Part shown: piece after piece, positions 32,771 through 41,491 of the stretch
Position numbering within the stretch: position 1 is the stretch's first letter
Layout of the letters: each line of letters begins with the position of its first letter
Origin: Aminobacter sp. HY435
GTDB taxonomy: Bacteria > Pseudomonadota > Alphaproteobacteria > Rhizobiales > Rhizobiaceae
Assembly (NCBI RefSeq): GCF_027568395.1
Contig: NZ_JANKZL010000005.1
Location: forward strand, 248,001 to 312,000
DNA length: 64,000 nucleotides
Direction: 5' to 3'
Notes under the pieces: generated by a model
What the model saw: only the letters and a program-made list of their open reading frames with translations
Databases searched by the model: none
What the model was told of the DNA's origin: nothing
Made by a program: the position numbers and the translations under genes

Positions 32771-33205
32771 ATGAAATTCGCAATCGCCGCCACCTTCGCC
32801 GCTGTGCTCATGGCCGGTTCCGCGCAGGCTGCGGAACACCAGGTTCAGATGCTGAACAAGGGCGAAAAAGGCGCGATGGTGTTCCAGCCTGACTTCGTGA
32901 TCGCCCAGCCCGGCGATACCATCACCTTCGTGCCGACCGACAAGATGCATGACGTGCAGAGCATCAAGGACATGATCCCGGAAGGCGCAACGCCGTTCAA
33001 GGGCAAGATGAACGAGCAGGTGACCATCACTGTCGACAAGGAAGGTATCTATGGCGTCAAGTGCTCCCCGCATTATGGCATGGGGATGGTCGCCATGGTG
33101 GTTGTCGGCAAGCCGGTGAACCTCGAGCAGGCCAAGGCGGTCAAGCAGGTCGGCAAGGCCAAGAAGGTCTTCGAAGGGCTGTTCGCCCAGGTGCCCGCAA
33201 ACTAG
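32771..33205 (+). CDS. pseudoazurin (type 1 copper protein)
   Basis: 144 residues: signal peptide MKFAIAATFAAVLMAGSAQA, then the cupredoxin fold of the pseudoazurin family (EHQVQMLNKGEKGAMVFQP, PGDTITFVPTDKMHDVQSI). The copper ligands are all visible: His in KMHDVQ, and the C-terminal Cys, His and Met in KCSPHYGMGM. The tail LEQAKAVKQVGKAKKVFEGL is also typical. It is a periplasmic electron carrier that usually donates to copper nitrite reductase or nitrous oxide reductase. No reductase gene is in this window. An FNR/NnrR-like box precedes it. Confidence 0.95.
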   Translation: MKFAIAATFAAVLMAGSAQAAEHQVQMLNKGEKGAMVFQPDFVIAQPGDTITFVPTDKMHDVQSIKDMIPEGATPFKGKMNEQVTITVDKEGIYGVKCSPHYGMGMVAMVVVGKPVNLEQAKAVKQVGKAKKVFEGLFAQVPAN

Positions 33206-33416
33206 GCTTGTCCGGCTACCAAAGGCTGTCGGGCCGCGCAACTCGGCAGCCATCTTGGCATGCGGCCTTCGACGGCGGTTCGAGGCCTCGTCCCGGCGCA
33301 GCACGTACTTGCCTGACCGCGAACAACCTTTTGCGACGCCAGCCCCATTGCCGGGCGATTTTCTTGTTGCGTCGCACAAAGTGTTGCCATTTTTGGCTGG
33401 TTCCGGCCCAGCCACT

Positions 33417-34454
33417 ATGCAATCTGCGGCCATGGTGGCTACGCGACTGCTCACTCCGCTTACCTTCGATAATACCTCGTTGCCGCGCGAGCAGCAGTTC
33501 GAGGCGTGGCGTGCCTATCAGGCTTCGGTGATCGACGTTTCGCCGAGCACGCCGACCAGCCAAGGCTTCGCCTACAAGCAAGATGTCTGGCATCTCGGTC
33601 AGATGGCCTTCGCCAGCGCGCAACTGCCGGGTCCGCTTGTGCCGCGCAACTGGAAACACCTGCGCAAGGATCCGCTCGACCACTGGTGCCTGGTGCTTCC
33701 CGACAGCAAAAGCGTGCAACCGGGCGACCATCCCAGGCAGTTGCACATCCGCTCGCTTGGCCGGCCGTTCGAAGGTGCCGCCGTCGACAGCAGCGTGTCG
33801 ACGATGTTCATTCCGCGGGACTTGCTGCGGTCGATCTCCGGCGTTCTCGACGGCCATAGCGGAAGTTTGGAGACTTCCGGTCTCGGCGGCGTGCTCTCCG
33901 ATTTCTTCATCGCGCTGGAGCGGCGGTTGCCAACCATCGAGGCAAAGGACATGGCGCGCGTCGTCGACGGCGTCAGGGCCTTGATCGTCGCCTGCCTTGC
34001 ACCCACGGCCGACCGCTTGTGCGAGGCGAGCCCGCTCATTGCGACGACCGTACTGGAGCGCGCCAGGCAGGTCGTGCACAAGAACCTGCATTCGCCGCGG
34101 CTTGGCGCCGATCTGCTGTGCGCTCAGCTCGGAATATCCAGGTCCAAGCTCTACCGCCTGTTCGAACCGATGAATGGCGTCAGCCGCTACATCCTCAGGC
34201 AGCGCCTCGTCGCGGCTCACAAGGCACTTTCCGACCCCTTGGAAAATCGCAGCATGGCCACGCTGGCCGATCATTACTGCTTTCCCGACGCCGCGACATT
34301 CAGCCGGGCCTTTCGCAAGGAAATGGGCTGCAGCCCCAGCGAAGTTCGAGCCGAGGCTCGGGGCGGGCGTCCGCCGCTGTTGCGACTGCCAGCGATTCTG
34401 CAGGGGATGCAGCTTACCGATCTCAGCCAGGTGCTGTGGTATCTTCAGGTCTGA
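33417..34454 (+). CDS. AraC-family transcriptional regulator
   Basis: About 345 residues. The N-terminal domain is of the AraC_binding_2 type (PREQQFEAWRAY, RKDPLDHWCLVL, HIRSLGRPFEG). The C-terminal double helix-turn-helix includes LGISRSKLYRLFEPMNGVSR and FPDAATFSRAFRKEMGCSPS, followed by EVRAEARG. ATG 33417 is a reasonable start; 33432 is possible and neither has a strong ribosome site. It is clearly paralogous to the regulator at 44095, sharing the FxAWR, DPLDHW and RLFEP blocks. It ends 7 bases before the convergent antiporter operon. Its own upstream region lacks the 21-bp motif. Confidence 0.88.
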   Translation: MQSAAMVATRLLTPLTFDNTSLPREQQFEAWRAYQASVIDVSPSTPTSQGFAYKQDVWHLGQMAFASAQLPGPLVPRNWKHLRKDPLDHWCLVLPDSKSVQPGDHPRQLHIRSLGRPFEGAAVDSSVSTMFIPRDLLRSISGVLDGHSGSLETSGLGGVLSDFFIALERRLPTIEAKDMARVVDGVRALIVACLAPTADRLCEASPLIATTVLERARQVVHKNLHSPRLGADLLCAQLGISRSKLYRLFEPMNGVSRYILRQRLVAAHKALSDPLENRSMATLADHYCFPDAATFSRAFRKEMGCSPSEVRAEARGGRPPLLRLPAILQGMQLTDLSQVLWYLQV

Positions 34455-34461
34455 ACGTTGC

Positions 34462-37400
34462 TCAGGCTGCAGCGAGATACAGCGCGACGACATAGTACAG
34501 GATGTACATTGCGTAGCTTTGGCCATTGCCGGTGTAGACCCGGCGGACGGCCGCACCCGATGCAACGACCGCCGCAGCAACGCCGTCCCAGAATTTCGTT
34601 GCTACAGGAATGGCGAGCGGGCGCGTACGCGCAGTGTAATAGGCGTAGAACTGGGCAATGCCGTGGACGGCCGCGCGGCCGCCGCCGATGCGATAGACAG
34701 TCCAGCTGACGAGGAACAGGGCGCCCGCGGCGATCGCCGTGGCGGTCATCACCGGCACCGGGTTCCAGTAGCCATAGATGGTTTCGAGCGACATGCCTTC
34801 CCACACCAGCGTCGAGGCGAAATAGGGATCGATCGCTGCCGAAACCGGATCCATCAAAAGTTTGGGAAAGAATGACAGCACGAATATCGCGGCAACCAGC
34901 ACAAGCTGCGGTAGGAGCAACTGCGCCGGCGCCTCGCCGATTGCCGCCTTGCGCGCCGCGCCGAAAAACAGCGTGTGGCCGAGACGGAACATGTAGAGCA
35001 GGCCGATGAAAGTGGCCAGGACGCCCATTGCGATCAGCCCGTACCAGCCCTTGTCGGCCATGGCGCTGAGCAAAAGCCATTTGCCGCCGAAGCCGGCGAG
35101 CGGCGGCAGACCCGACATCGACACGAGCGCGATCGCGACGGTGACGAAGGTTACGGGCATTAGCCGGCCAAGACCGCCCAGCTCGTCGAGCCGCCTTGTG
35201 CCGCAGCGCCAGATGATGCCGGCCACGGCGAGGAAAAGGATGCCTTTGACCATCAGGTGATTGGCGACCAGGTACAGCGCCGTCACCCAGCCGAGATGGC
35301 TCATCAGCGCGATTGCGGTGATGATGTAGCCGAGCTGGCTCATGCTGGAATAGGCGAGCAGCCGCTTCACGTCGTCCTGCCGGAATGCCATCGCCGCACC
35401 CGCAACCGTGGTCAGCATGCCGGTCCAGGCCATCAGATGCGCGAGCTCCAAGCCGGCTTCCGAGCGGATGGCGAGGTAGGTGACGACGAACAGGCCGAAG
35501 ATCGCGACCTTGCTTACGACCGAGGATAGCATCGCCGAAAGGTCGTCGTCGGCCTCGGCATAGGCGCCGGGTAGCCAGACATGGAAACCGATGGCGCCGG
35601 CCTTGATCAGGAACCCTATGGCCAGGAGCACGAAGGCCGCGCTGGCATCAGCGCCGCCAGTCCGAAAGGCCTGCAGCAATGGCGTGCCGTTGGCCGCGTC
35701 GGCCAGCGCGAAGCCGGCCAGCAGGCAGAAGGCCGAAACCAGCGAGAACAACAGGAACGGCAGCGCATGCGGGCGCGCGTTTTGCCCCTGCGCGATCATG
35801 AAATAGGACGAAAGCGTGATGAGCTCCCAGCAGAAGAAGAACTGCAAGTTCGTCGACGATCGCGTCAGCGCAGCAATCGACAGCAGCATCACCGCCATCA
35901 GCGGAAAATACCCCGGACGGGCGTCGGTGCGGTACAGGGCGGCCGAAGCGACGACCAGGCCTCCCGACAGCAGAAGCAGCGCAAACAATCTGTTGATGCC
36001 TTGCACCTCGCCGATGAGCCAGGCGCCGACGCCAAGAACCGAAAGCATCATCAAGAGGCATTTGACGCGGCCGGGCAGCCAGTCGAGTGCGTAAAGCACG
36101 CCGCCTGTGAGCAGCGGTGCAAACAGCCAGAGTGCAGCCGCCTCGGAAAGCCGCGCCGCAATCACGCCGGCGATGCACAGCAGCACCGCGCAGGCGATCG
36201 GCGGCAGCATCTGGGAAAAGCCGAGAACGGCGGCCGCTTGGCCGGGCAGGGCGCGTGTCGCCTGCTTGAACCAGCCGAACATGTATGCTGCCTCGAACAG
36301 CGAGCCGACCAGCACCACGCTGATCCAGATGTAGAGCTCGGCGCCCGAAAGCTGCATGACCAGCTCCCATTTCGCCCAGAAGCCGGGAAATGGCGGCAGG
36401 CCGGCGATGGCCACCAGCAGCATGGCGAAGACCAGCAACCCGGTCGGCCGTCCCGATATCGCCGACCAGCCGTCGATGTCGCGCTGGCCGACCGCACCAG
36501 CAAGCCAGAACAGGCCTGCCTTGGCGAACAGGTGATTGACGAACAGCCCGCCCACGACAAGCGGCAGCGAGGCTGTCGCTCCTTGCTTGGAAAGCAGTGC
36601 CAGTGCCAGCGTCAGCAGTCCCATCTGGGCAATCGACGAATAGCCGAGCATGCGCTGGGCGTTGGTCTGCTTGAGGCCGACGAGATTGGAAAACAGGAAG
36701 GTCGCGCCGCCTGATATGGCGATAAGCCAGAGCTGGTTTTCGAACAGCGGCAACAGCTTGAAGAGAGCAAAGAACACGCCGGCGGAGACAGCGACCGAAA
36801 CCAGCGCCGCGATGCCGCATGGCGCGGTCTCGTAGACATCCAGCCCCCAGCCATTGGCCGGAAATGGCTTCAGCTCGATGATCAGGCAGGCAAGCACAAG
36901 CAGCAGCGCGGTGGTGGCGATCGGTCCGGATATGGCGTCGCGCTGGGCGATCAACTGGTCGATGTTGAGCGTGCCGGTCGCGTGGTAGAGCAGGGCCGAG
37001 CCAAGGAGGAAGAACGACGAGGCGAGCACTGTCGCCATGATGTACTTGAAGCTCGCCGCCAGCGCGGCCGGGGTCCTGTCGAGGCTGAGCAGGCCATAGG
37101 TGGCGATCGAGACGATCTCGAGGAAAACGAACAGGTTGAACAGGTCGCGGGTCATCACCATGCCGTTGATGCCCATGATCAGGATCAGGTAGAGCAACAG
37201 CGCGCCGTAGCTGTCGCGCAGTCTTGGCCACAGCTGCCACGCGCCGAGAATGGCCGCGATGCTGACGCTGACCACGAAGAACCCTTCCCACAGCCCGAAG
37301 CGGAGGTTGATCGACAGCGGCGGCGTGACGCCTGCGGTCAGCACCTCGATGGTCGGCTGGCCATTGAGCAGGTTCGAGAAGTTGACGGCTGCAATGACGG

Positions 37401-37533
37401 CCATGCCGCCCAGCGCGACGACGAAGGCAATCGCCGGCAGCGGCTTGCCGATCCGGTAGAGAAGCGGGATCAGGAAGCCTCCGCCCAGGCCGAGCAGGAA
37501 GATGTTCAGCGGCTGGAGCAGCGCCTCTACCAT
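34462..37533 (-). CDS. fused double antiporter subunit (MnhD-like plus HyfB/NuoM-like)
   Basis: 1023 residues, twice the normal length of an MrpD/NuoM-type subunit. Residues about 1-500 are one proton-antiporter module of MnhD type (MTRDLFNLFVFLEIVSIATY with the conserved Glu, IIELKPFPANGWGLDVY with Lys, NHLFAKAGLFWLAGA). Residues about 510-1000 are a second module (NLQFFFCWELITLSSYFMIA, AGAIGFHVWLPGAYAEADDD, RLLAYSSMSQLGYI, NHLMVKGILFLAVAG) closer to HyfB/hydrogenase-4 component B or MbhH. The two modules differ, so this is a gene fusion and not a recent duplication. Its start overlaps the mnhC-like gene by 7 bases. It would form two ion-translocating channels in an Mrp-type complex. Confidence 0.88.
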   Translation of the reverse strand: MVEALLQPLNIFLLGLGGGFLIPLLYRIGKPLPAIAFVVALGGMAVIAAVNFSNLLNGQPTIEVLTAGVTPPLSINLRFGLWEGFFVVSVSIAAILGAWQLWPRLRDSYGALLLYLILIMGINGMVMTRDLFNLFVFLEIVSIATYGLLSLDRTPAALAASFKYIMATVLASSFFLLGSALLYHATGTLNIDQLIAQRDAISGPIATTALLLVLACLIIELKPFPANGWGLDVYETAPCGIAALVSVAVSAGVFFALFKLLPLFENQLWLIAISGGATFLFSNLVGLKQTNAQRMLGYSSIAQMGLLTLALALLSKQGATASLPLVVGGLFVNHLFAKAGLFWLAGAVGQRDIDGWSAISGRPTGLLVFAMLLVAIAGLPPFPGFWAKWELVMQLSGAELYIWISVVLVGSLFEAAYMFGWFKQATRALPGQAAAVLGFSQMLPPIACAVLLCIAGVIAARLSEAAALWLFAPLLTGGVLYALDWLPGRVKCLLMMLSVLGVGAWLIGEVQGINRLFALLLLSGGLVVASAALYRTDARPGYFPLMAVMLLSIAALTRSSTNLQFFFCWELITLSSYFMIAQGQNARPHALPFLLFSLVSAFCLLAGFALADAANGTPLLQAFRTGGADASAAFVLLAIGFLIKAGAIGFHVWLPGAYAEADDDLSAMLSSVVSKVAIFGLFVVTYLAIRSEAGLELAHLMAWTGMLTTVAGAAMAFRQDDVKRLLAYSSMSQLGYIITAIALMSHLGWVTALYLVANHLMVKGILFLAVAGIIWRCGTRRLDELGGLGRLMPVTFVTVAIALVSMSGLPPLAGFGGKWLLLSAMADKGWYGLIAMGVLATFIGLLYMFRLGHTLFFGAARKAAIGEAPAQLLLPQLVLVAAIFVLSFFPKLLMDPVSAAIDPYFASTLVWEGMSLETIYGYWNPVPVMTATAIAAGALFLVSWTVYRIGGGRAAVHGIAQFYAYYTARTRPLAIPVATKFWDGVAAAVVASGAAVRRVYTGNGQSYAMYILYYVVALYLAAA

Positions 37534-37895
37534 TTCGATTCCGTCAGCACGTCGATCGAAAGCGTCTTGTGGGCATCGTGGATCCGGATGGCGTAGGCCA
37601 GCATCACCGCTGTCACGGAAAAGCCGATGACGATGGCCGTCACCACCAGCGCCGAAGGTATGGGGTCGACGGCGCGGGTGGTCGCTTCGTCGATGCCCAG
37701 GGCCTTGTCGATGATCGGCGCGGTGCCGCCGGCGATATAGCCTGTCGCCACCATCACGATGTGAATTCCGGTGTCGAGCAGGCCGAAGCCGATGATGATG
37801 CGAAGCAGATTGCGGTGGCGGAGAATGCCCCAGATGCCGATCAGCATCAGCAGGAAGCCCGTCGTCAGCAAGATGGTGGAAATCGGCAAGCCCAT
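37527..37895 (-). CDS. MnhC/NuoK-like antiporter subunit
   Basis: 122 residues with three transmembrane helices and the NuoK/MrpC pattern: LIGIWGILRHRNLLRIIIGF, then LLDTGIHIVMVATGYIAGGT, and ALVVTAIVIGFSVTAVMLAY with a short C-terminal tail. It overlaps the fused antiporter gene downstream and lies 17 bases after the MnhB-like gene. Inner-membrane subunit of an Mrp-type monovalent cation/proton antiporter. Confidence 0.88.
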   Translation of the reverse strand: MGLPISTILLTTGFLLMLIGIWGILRHRNLLRIIIGFGLLDTGIHIVMVATGYIAGGTAPIIDKALGIDEATTRAVDPIPSALVVTAIVIGFSVTAVMLAYAIRIHDAHKTLSIDVLTESKW

Positions 37896-37912
37896 CGGTT
37901 TGGTTCCAATGC

Positions 37913-38602
37913 TCAGCTGCGGAATCGGTCGATGATGACGGAAAGCTCGGCCCCGACCTTGATGCCGAGCAGGGCGGAGATCACCGGGATGGCCCCGGCG
38001 CTGATCAGCGTGCCAAAATCGCCGAGCGGCAGGATGTGGCTGTCGAGGAAGCCCGCGGCGAAGACCAGCCCCAGGATGCCGATCGAGACATAGACCACCC
38101 CGGCAAGGGATTCGGTGACGCTGAGAAAGCCATGATTCAGCCGGGTGGCGGGCAGGGCGAGCATCAAGAGCATCGTTCCCGAGGCAACGACTGCGCCGCC
38201 CTGGAAGCCGCCGCCGGCCGACAGGTGGCCGTTCATGATGACATAGCCGCCGAACAGGAAGATCAACGGCAGGATTACCACGGTGCCGTTTTCGACCAGT
38301 TCGCTCGGGCGGCGGGGCTTGTCTGCGTCGGCGGTGTGCGTTTCGCCTTCGCCGCCGGACAACAACAACCCGACGCTGGCCGCCACCATGAACAGCACGG
38401 CGACCTCGCCGAGCGTATCGAAGCCGCGATAGGTGATGAGTATTCCCGTCACGACGTTAGCCGCCCCGAGATCCCCGGGCACCAGGGTCAGATACTGGCG
38501 GGCCAATTCCGATACGCTCTCCCGTTCTCCATAATCACCGACAATGCCGGCGAAAATCACCGCAAACATCGCCACCGCGAGGATCGAGAAAACCGTCCTC
38601 AT
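37913..38602 (-). CDS. MbhE-MnhB fusion subunit
   Basis: 229 residues. Residues about 1-85 look like MbhE or the C-terminal part of MrpA (NVVTGILITYRGFDTLGEVAVLF). Residues about 105-225 are the MnhB domain (LPLIFLFGGYVIMNGHLSAG, GGFQGGAVVASG, GILGLVFAAGFLDSHILPLG). In a standard Mrp operon the MbhE part would sit at the end of MrpA, which is absent here. Start overlaps the mnhG stop by 4 bases. Confidence 0.85.
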   Translation of the reverse strand: MRTVFSILAVAMFAVIFAGIVGDYGERESVSELARQYLTLVPGDLGAANVVTGILITYRGFDTLGEVAVLFMVAASVGLLLSGGEGETHTADADKPRRPSELVENGTVVILPLIFLFGGYVIMNGHLSAGGGFQGGAVVASGTMLLMLALPATRLNHGFLSVTESLAGVVYVSIGILGLVFAAGFLDSHILPLGDFGTLISAGAIPVISALLGIKVGAELSVIIDRFRS

Positions 38603-38946
38603 CGGGAAGCTTGCTCCCTTGCCCGCGCCTCGTCCTCGTCGCGCAGCGCATCGACCATCGTCGGGGGCGCCATGGGCACGTGCCTGGCGTGCGCGGCGCG
38701 CGACAGTGCGTGCGAGGACAGCGGGTTGGTCATCAGCACGAAATAGCCGACGACAAGGAGTTTCAGCGCCCAGTCGGGATGGTAGAAGCCGATGCCTACC
38801 AGCACGAGGATATTGCCGAGCGTCGAAGCCTTGGTCCCCGCCTGGATGCGGGTGAACGTGTCGGGCATGCGCAACAGCCCGAGCCCGGCGGAAAACAGGA
38901 AGAATGCGCCGAGCAGGATGAATATGCTGCCGACCAGTTGCATCAT
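38599..38946 (-). CDS. MnhG-like antiporter subunit
   Basis: 115 residues with three helices and the MrpG pattern: SIFILLGAFFLFSAGLGLLR, MPDTFTRIQAGTKASTLG, and VVGYFVLMTNPLSSHALSRA. Overlaps the DUF4040 subunit gene upstream and the MbhE-MnhB gene downstream by 4 bases each. Two adjacent Met codons (38946 and 38943) could start it. Confidence 0.88.
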   Translation of the reverse strand: MMQLVGSIFILLGAFFLFSAGLGLLRMPDTFTRIQAGTKASTLGNILVLVGIGFYHPDWALKLLVVGYFVLMTNPLSSHALSRAAHARHVPMAPPTMVDALRDEDEARAREQASR

Positions 38947-39191
38947 TCCTCCTTGCCGCCGCCTGTGCGGCGAATGGCGTAGAGGAAGATCAGCGTTGCC
39001 AGCCCCGAGCCGATCGCGGCTTCCGCCATCGCCACATCAGGTGCGGCAAGCAGAACGTAGGAGACGGCGGCGAACAGGCTGGCGAGACCCGCGCTGACCA
39101 TGGCCGCCATCAGGTTGTCGAGGCAAACGGCGAGCACGCCGCTGACCAGGATGCTGACGCAGACGAGCAGGACAAGGATCTCGAGCATCAT
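38943..39191 (-). CDS. stand-alone DUF4040/MbhD-like subunit
   Basis: 82 residues, three helices: EILVLLVCVSILVSGVLAVC, NLMAAMVSAGLASLFAAVSY, and VAMAEAAIGSGLATLIFLYA. This is the MbhD/DUF4040 domain that in MrpA is fused behind the NuoL-like module; here it is a separate gene as in Mbh-type complexes. ATG 39191 lies one base after the mnhF stop; ATG 39188 is equally possible. The longer frame to 39296 lies inside mnhF. Confidence 0.85.
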   Translation of the reverse strand: MMLEILVLLVCVSILVSGVLAVCLDNLMAAMVSAGLASLFAAVSYVLLAAPDVAMAEAAIGSGLATLIFLYAIRRTGGGKEE

Positions 39192-39192
39192 C

Positions 39193-39453
39193 CTACGGCC
39201 CCTTTTCCAGGAACCGGGCGATGGCCAGAACGGCAAGGAAACTGAGAAGCCCGTAGACCAGTGCGACGTCGATATAGACGAACCGCCCCGAGACATGGGC
39301 GTAGAGCGCGATCATGCCGATCGACACGACTGTCAGCATGTCGATGGCGACGACGCGATCGACGGCCGTGCGCCCGAGCACGAGGCGGATGACCCCGAAC
39401 AGCACGGCGAAAAAAATCATTACGCCTGCGATGCCGATCAGGACGTCAGCCAA
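39193..39453 (-). CDS. MnhF-like antiporter subunit
   Basis: 86 residues with three helices and the MrpF pattern (GVIRLVLGRTAVDRVVAIDM, SIGMIALYAHVSGRFVYIDV, ALVYGLLSFLAVLAIARFLE). It overlaps the mnhE gene upstream by 8 bases and is followed one base later by the DUF4040 gene. Confidence 0.9.
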   Translation of the reverse strand: MADVLIGIAGVMIFFAVLFGVIRLVLGRTAVDRVVAIDMLTVVSIGMIALYAHVSGRFVYIDVALVYGLLSFLAVLAIARFLEKGP

Positions 39454-39955
39454 AGACCGCCTCCAGATGTCGTTCGAACGGGCGCACCATCAGATCGGTC
39501 GCGCGCTCGGGGTCGGTGGTTTCGACGTTCAGCCAATGGATGAACATCGCATCGTCCCTGAGGTCCATGACCAGCGAGCCGGGTGTCAGCGCAATCGAAT
39601 TGGCAAGCGCCAGCCGGCCGACCGGCGTTTTCAGCCGCACATGAACCTTGACGATGCCCGGGTGGATGTCGATGCGCGGCGCATAGACGTAGCGCAGCAT
39701 GTTGAGGTTGGCTTTCACCAACTCGATGAAGAACCTGCCGGTATAGGCGAGGAAATGCCAGGCCGTGCGCGGCGTGACGGAGAGTTGCCAGACAGGGCTT
39801 CGCCGCGCAAAAATCCAGGCGATGGCGAACGAAACGATGGCGCCAGTGGCGAGTATCGGCACTGCGAGCGAGGAATTCAGGATCAGCCAGAGCACGAACA
39901 GCAGGAGCCACAGCACTGCCATGCCGCCGGCTTTCGCTGTCGCGGGGGCGCTCAT
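39446..39955 (-). CDS. MnhE-like antiporter subunit
   Basis: 169 residues. Two N-terminal helices (AVLWLLLFVLWLILNSSLAV, LATGAIVSFAIAWIFA) are followed by a soluble domain with the MrpE motif NSIALTPGSLVMDLRDDAMF and HWLNVETTDPE. Its ATG overlaps the stop of the upstream lipoprotein hydrolase gene (ATGA), tying that gene into the operon. Confidence 0.9.
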   Translation of the reverse strand: MSAPATAKAGGMAVLWLLLFVLWLILNSSLAVPILATGAIVSFAIAWIFARRSPVWQLSVTPRTAWHFLAYTGRFFIELVKANLNMLRYVYAPRIDIHPGIVKVHVRLKTPVGRLALANSIALTPGSLVMDLRDDAMFIHWLNVETTDPERATDLMVRPFERHLEAVFG

Positions 39956-41100
39956 CTTGCCCGGCTCGCCATTGCGACGCCGCTGAGGATGCGGGCCGGA
40001 AGATAGATCACCAGTGCGGCGGCGCCTTCGATGGCCGAGCCGCCATCAGCGAGAAGCGTTTCGCCAACGGCGGCATCGCCGCTTTCGATGAAACGGCGCA
40101 TCAGGCCGCCATGACCCCCGATGCTGATCAGCGTCGGCGAGCTGGCGAACACGTTGTGCGCCCCGCCATCAAGCTCGGACGCATCGAGAACGACGATGTT
40201 CTTTTCCCGCAGCAAGGCGACGTCAGAACCGCTGCCGACGCGCGGATGTCCACCGGCGATGCGGCGCGAGATGTTCAGGGCACGGTCGCGCCTCGACACC
40301 ACGATGGCGAAGGGCTGCGGCAGTTCGCCAATGTCGCGAACCTGGCTCTGGAACGCATCGATGTCGATGTCGGGTGCCGCAAGTACCACGCCGTTGAGAC
40401 GCTCGAGATAGCGCCCGCGTCCGGTCTGGGCCAGCTCGCGCAAAGCTTCCATCACGACATATGCGCCCATCGAATGGCCGACGAGGATGATCCGGTTGGC
40501 CTTGGTCCGGGCCGCGATCTCGATGGTTTCGGCAAGCCCGCCGCGTCCGACCACCGTGCTGTCGCGGTCAAAGACATAAAGCGGCAGCGCGCCGCCCGAA
40601 GGCCAAGCATAGTGCAATGTAACCCCCCGGACCTCGTAGTCGTGGGTTATCTGGGCTGCCCGAAACAGGCTGTCGGCGATGTTGTTGTTGTAGCCGTGGA
40701 CGAAAATGAAAATCTCGCGATTTTCAGGCGCACGCTGCGCCAGTGCTGCATTCAGGCTTTCGACGAAGTGGCGCCGGTCTGCGATCTGCCGATATGAGCG
40801 AGCGGCAAAATGTCGTGCCGGATCTGGTGTTCGGCCGGTTTTTTCAACCTCGCCGGGGACGTGATTTTGAGGAATGCCGATATCGAACTCGGCGAAATTC
40901 AGGTCTTGCGAGCGTTGTGCCGAATAGGGCAGCGAGAGATTGTCCGACCTTGCGCGGGTCGTCGCCAGATAGACAGGCACGGTTGCCAGGGGCTGCGTCG
41001 CAACTGTCGTCATGCCAAGTCCGGTGACGGCCCTCGGGCCGCCACAGCCAGTCAGGAAAACCAGCACAGCAAGGAAGGCAAGCAGGTGTTTTGTCGACAT
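39952..41100 (-). CDS. DUF900-type alpha/beta hydrolase lipoprotein, first gene of the antiporter operon
   Basis: 382 residues. Signal peptide with lipobox (AFLAVLVFLTGC), then PVYLATTRARSDN, a typical DUF900 start. The alpha/beta hydrolase core includes FIFVHGYNNNIADSLFRAAQ and the nucleophile elbow VGHSMGAYVVMEAL (Ser in GHSMG), with later Asp and His candidates in APDIDIDAF and ISIGGHGG. ATG 41100 is preceded by GAGGGGAG; upstream extension is not native. Its link by a 4-base overlap to mnhE suggests a role in the antiporter complex or in the stress response that induces it, but its substrate is unknown. Confidence 0.85.
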   Translation of the reverse strand: MSTKHLLAFLAVLVFLTGCGGPRAVTGLGMTTVATQPLATVPVYLATTRARSDNLSLPYSAQRSQDLNFAEFDIGIPQNHVPGEVEKTGRTPDPARHFAARSYRQIADRRHFVESLNAALAQRAPENREIFIFVHGYNNNIADSLFRAAQITHDYEVRGVTLHYAWPSGGALPLYVFDRDSTVVGRGGLAETIEIAARTKANRIILVGHSMGAYVVMEALRELAQTGRGRYLERLNGVVLAAPDIDIDAFQSQVRDIGELPQPFAIVVSRRDRALNISRRIAGGHPRVGSGSDVALLREKNIVVLDASELDGGAHNVFASSPTLISIGGHGGLMRRFIESGDAAVGETLLADGGSAIEGAAALVIYLPARILSGVAMASRAR

Positions 41101-41491
41101 GCTCCCCTCAGGCTGCAGACAAGTCCGCTGTCCAGAAAGCAGCAATTGCAGGCAACGGCAACAGCCCGGAAACGATTTCCCGGCGCTCGTCACGGCAATC
41201 GGGACGCAACGCAAAGTGCTGGGATCTAGTGCCAATCACAAAGCTGGCGCGGGCGGACCAGGTTTGTTGCCGCACCAGAGTTTCGTCCTGGGGTTTTCTC
41301 CCCATCCAGCTTGTGGTTTCCGTGACTGCGCAGCCGCCGGTCTTGTTGTGGCGACGCCTTGACGCTGGTCGACCTGCGCCGGAAGTTTGAAACGCAATGC
41401 AAAGCTTCGGGACGCCCAGCTAATCCCTTCACCACGCGCGCCGCGCTAGTGTTTGGCTTAGCCAGACTGAATCGAACGTCAAGGGAACATC

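Noticed and set aside
33216-34580. 454-residue minus-strand frame opposite the second AraC gene
   Set aside because: It covers a well-conserved AraC regulator and the end of the antiporter gene and has no family signature.
36982-37596. 204-residue plus-strand frame opposite the fused antiporter
   Set aside because: Highly charged shadow of a membrane-protein gene; no start signal or domain.
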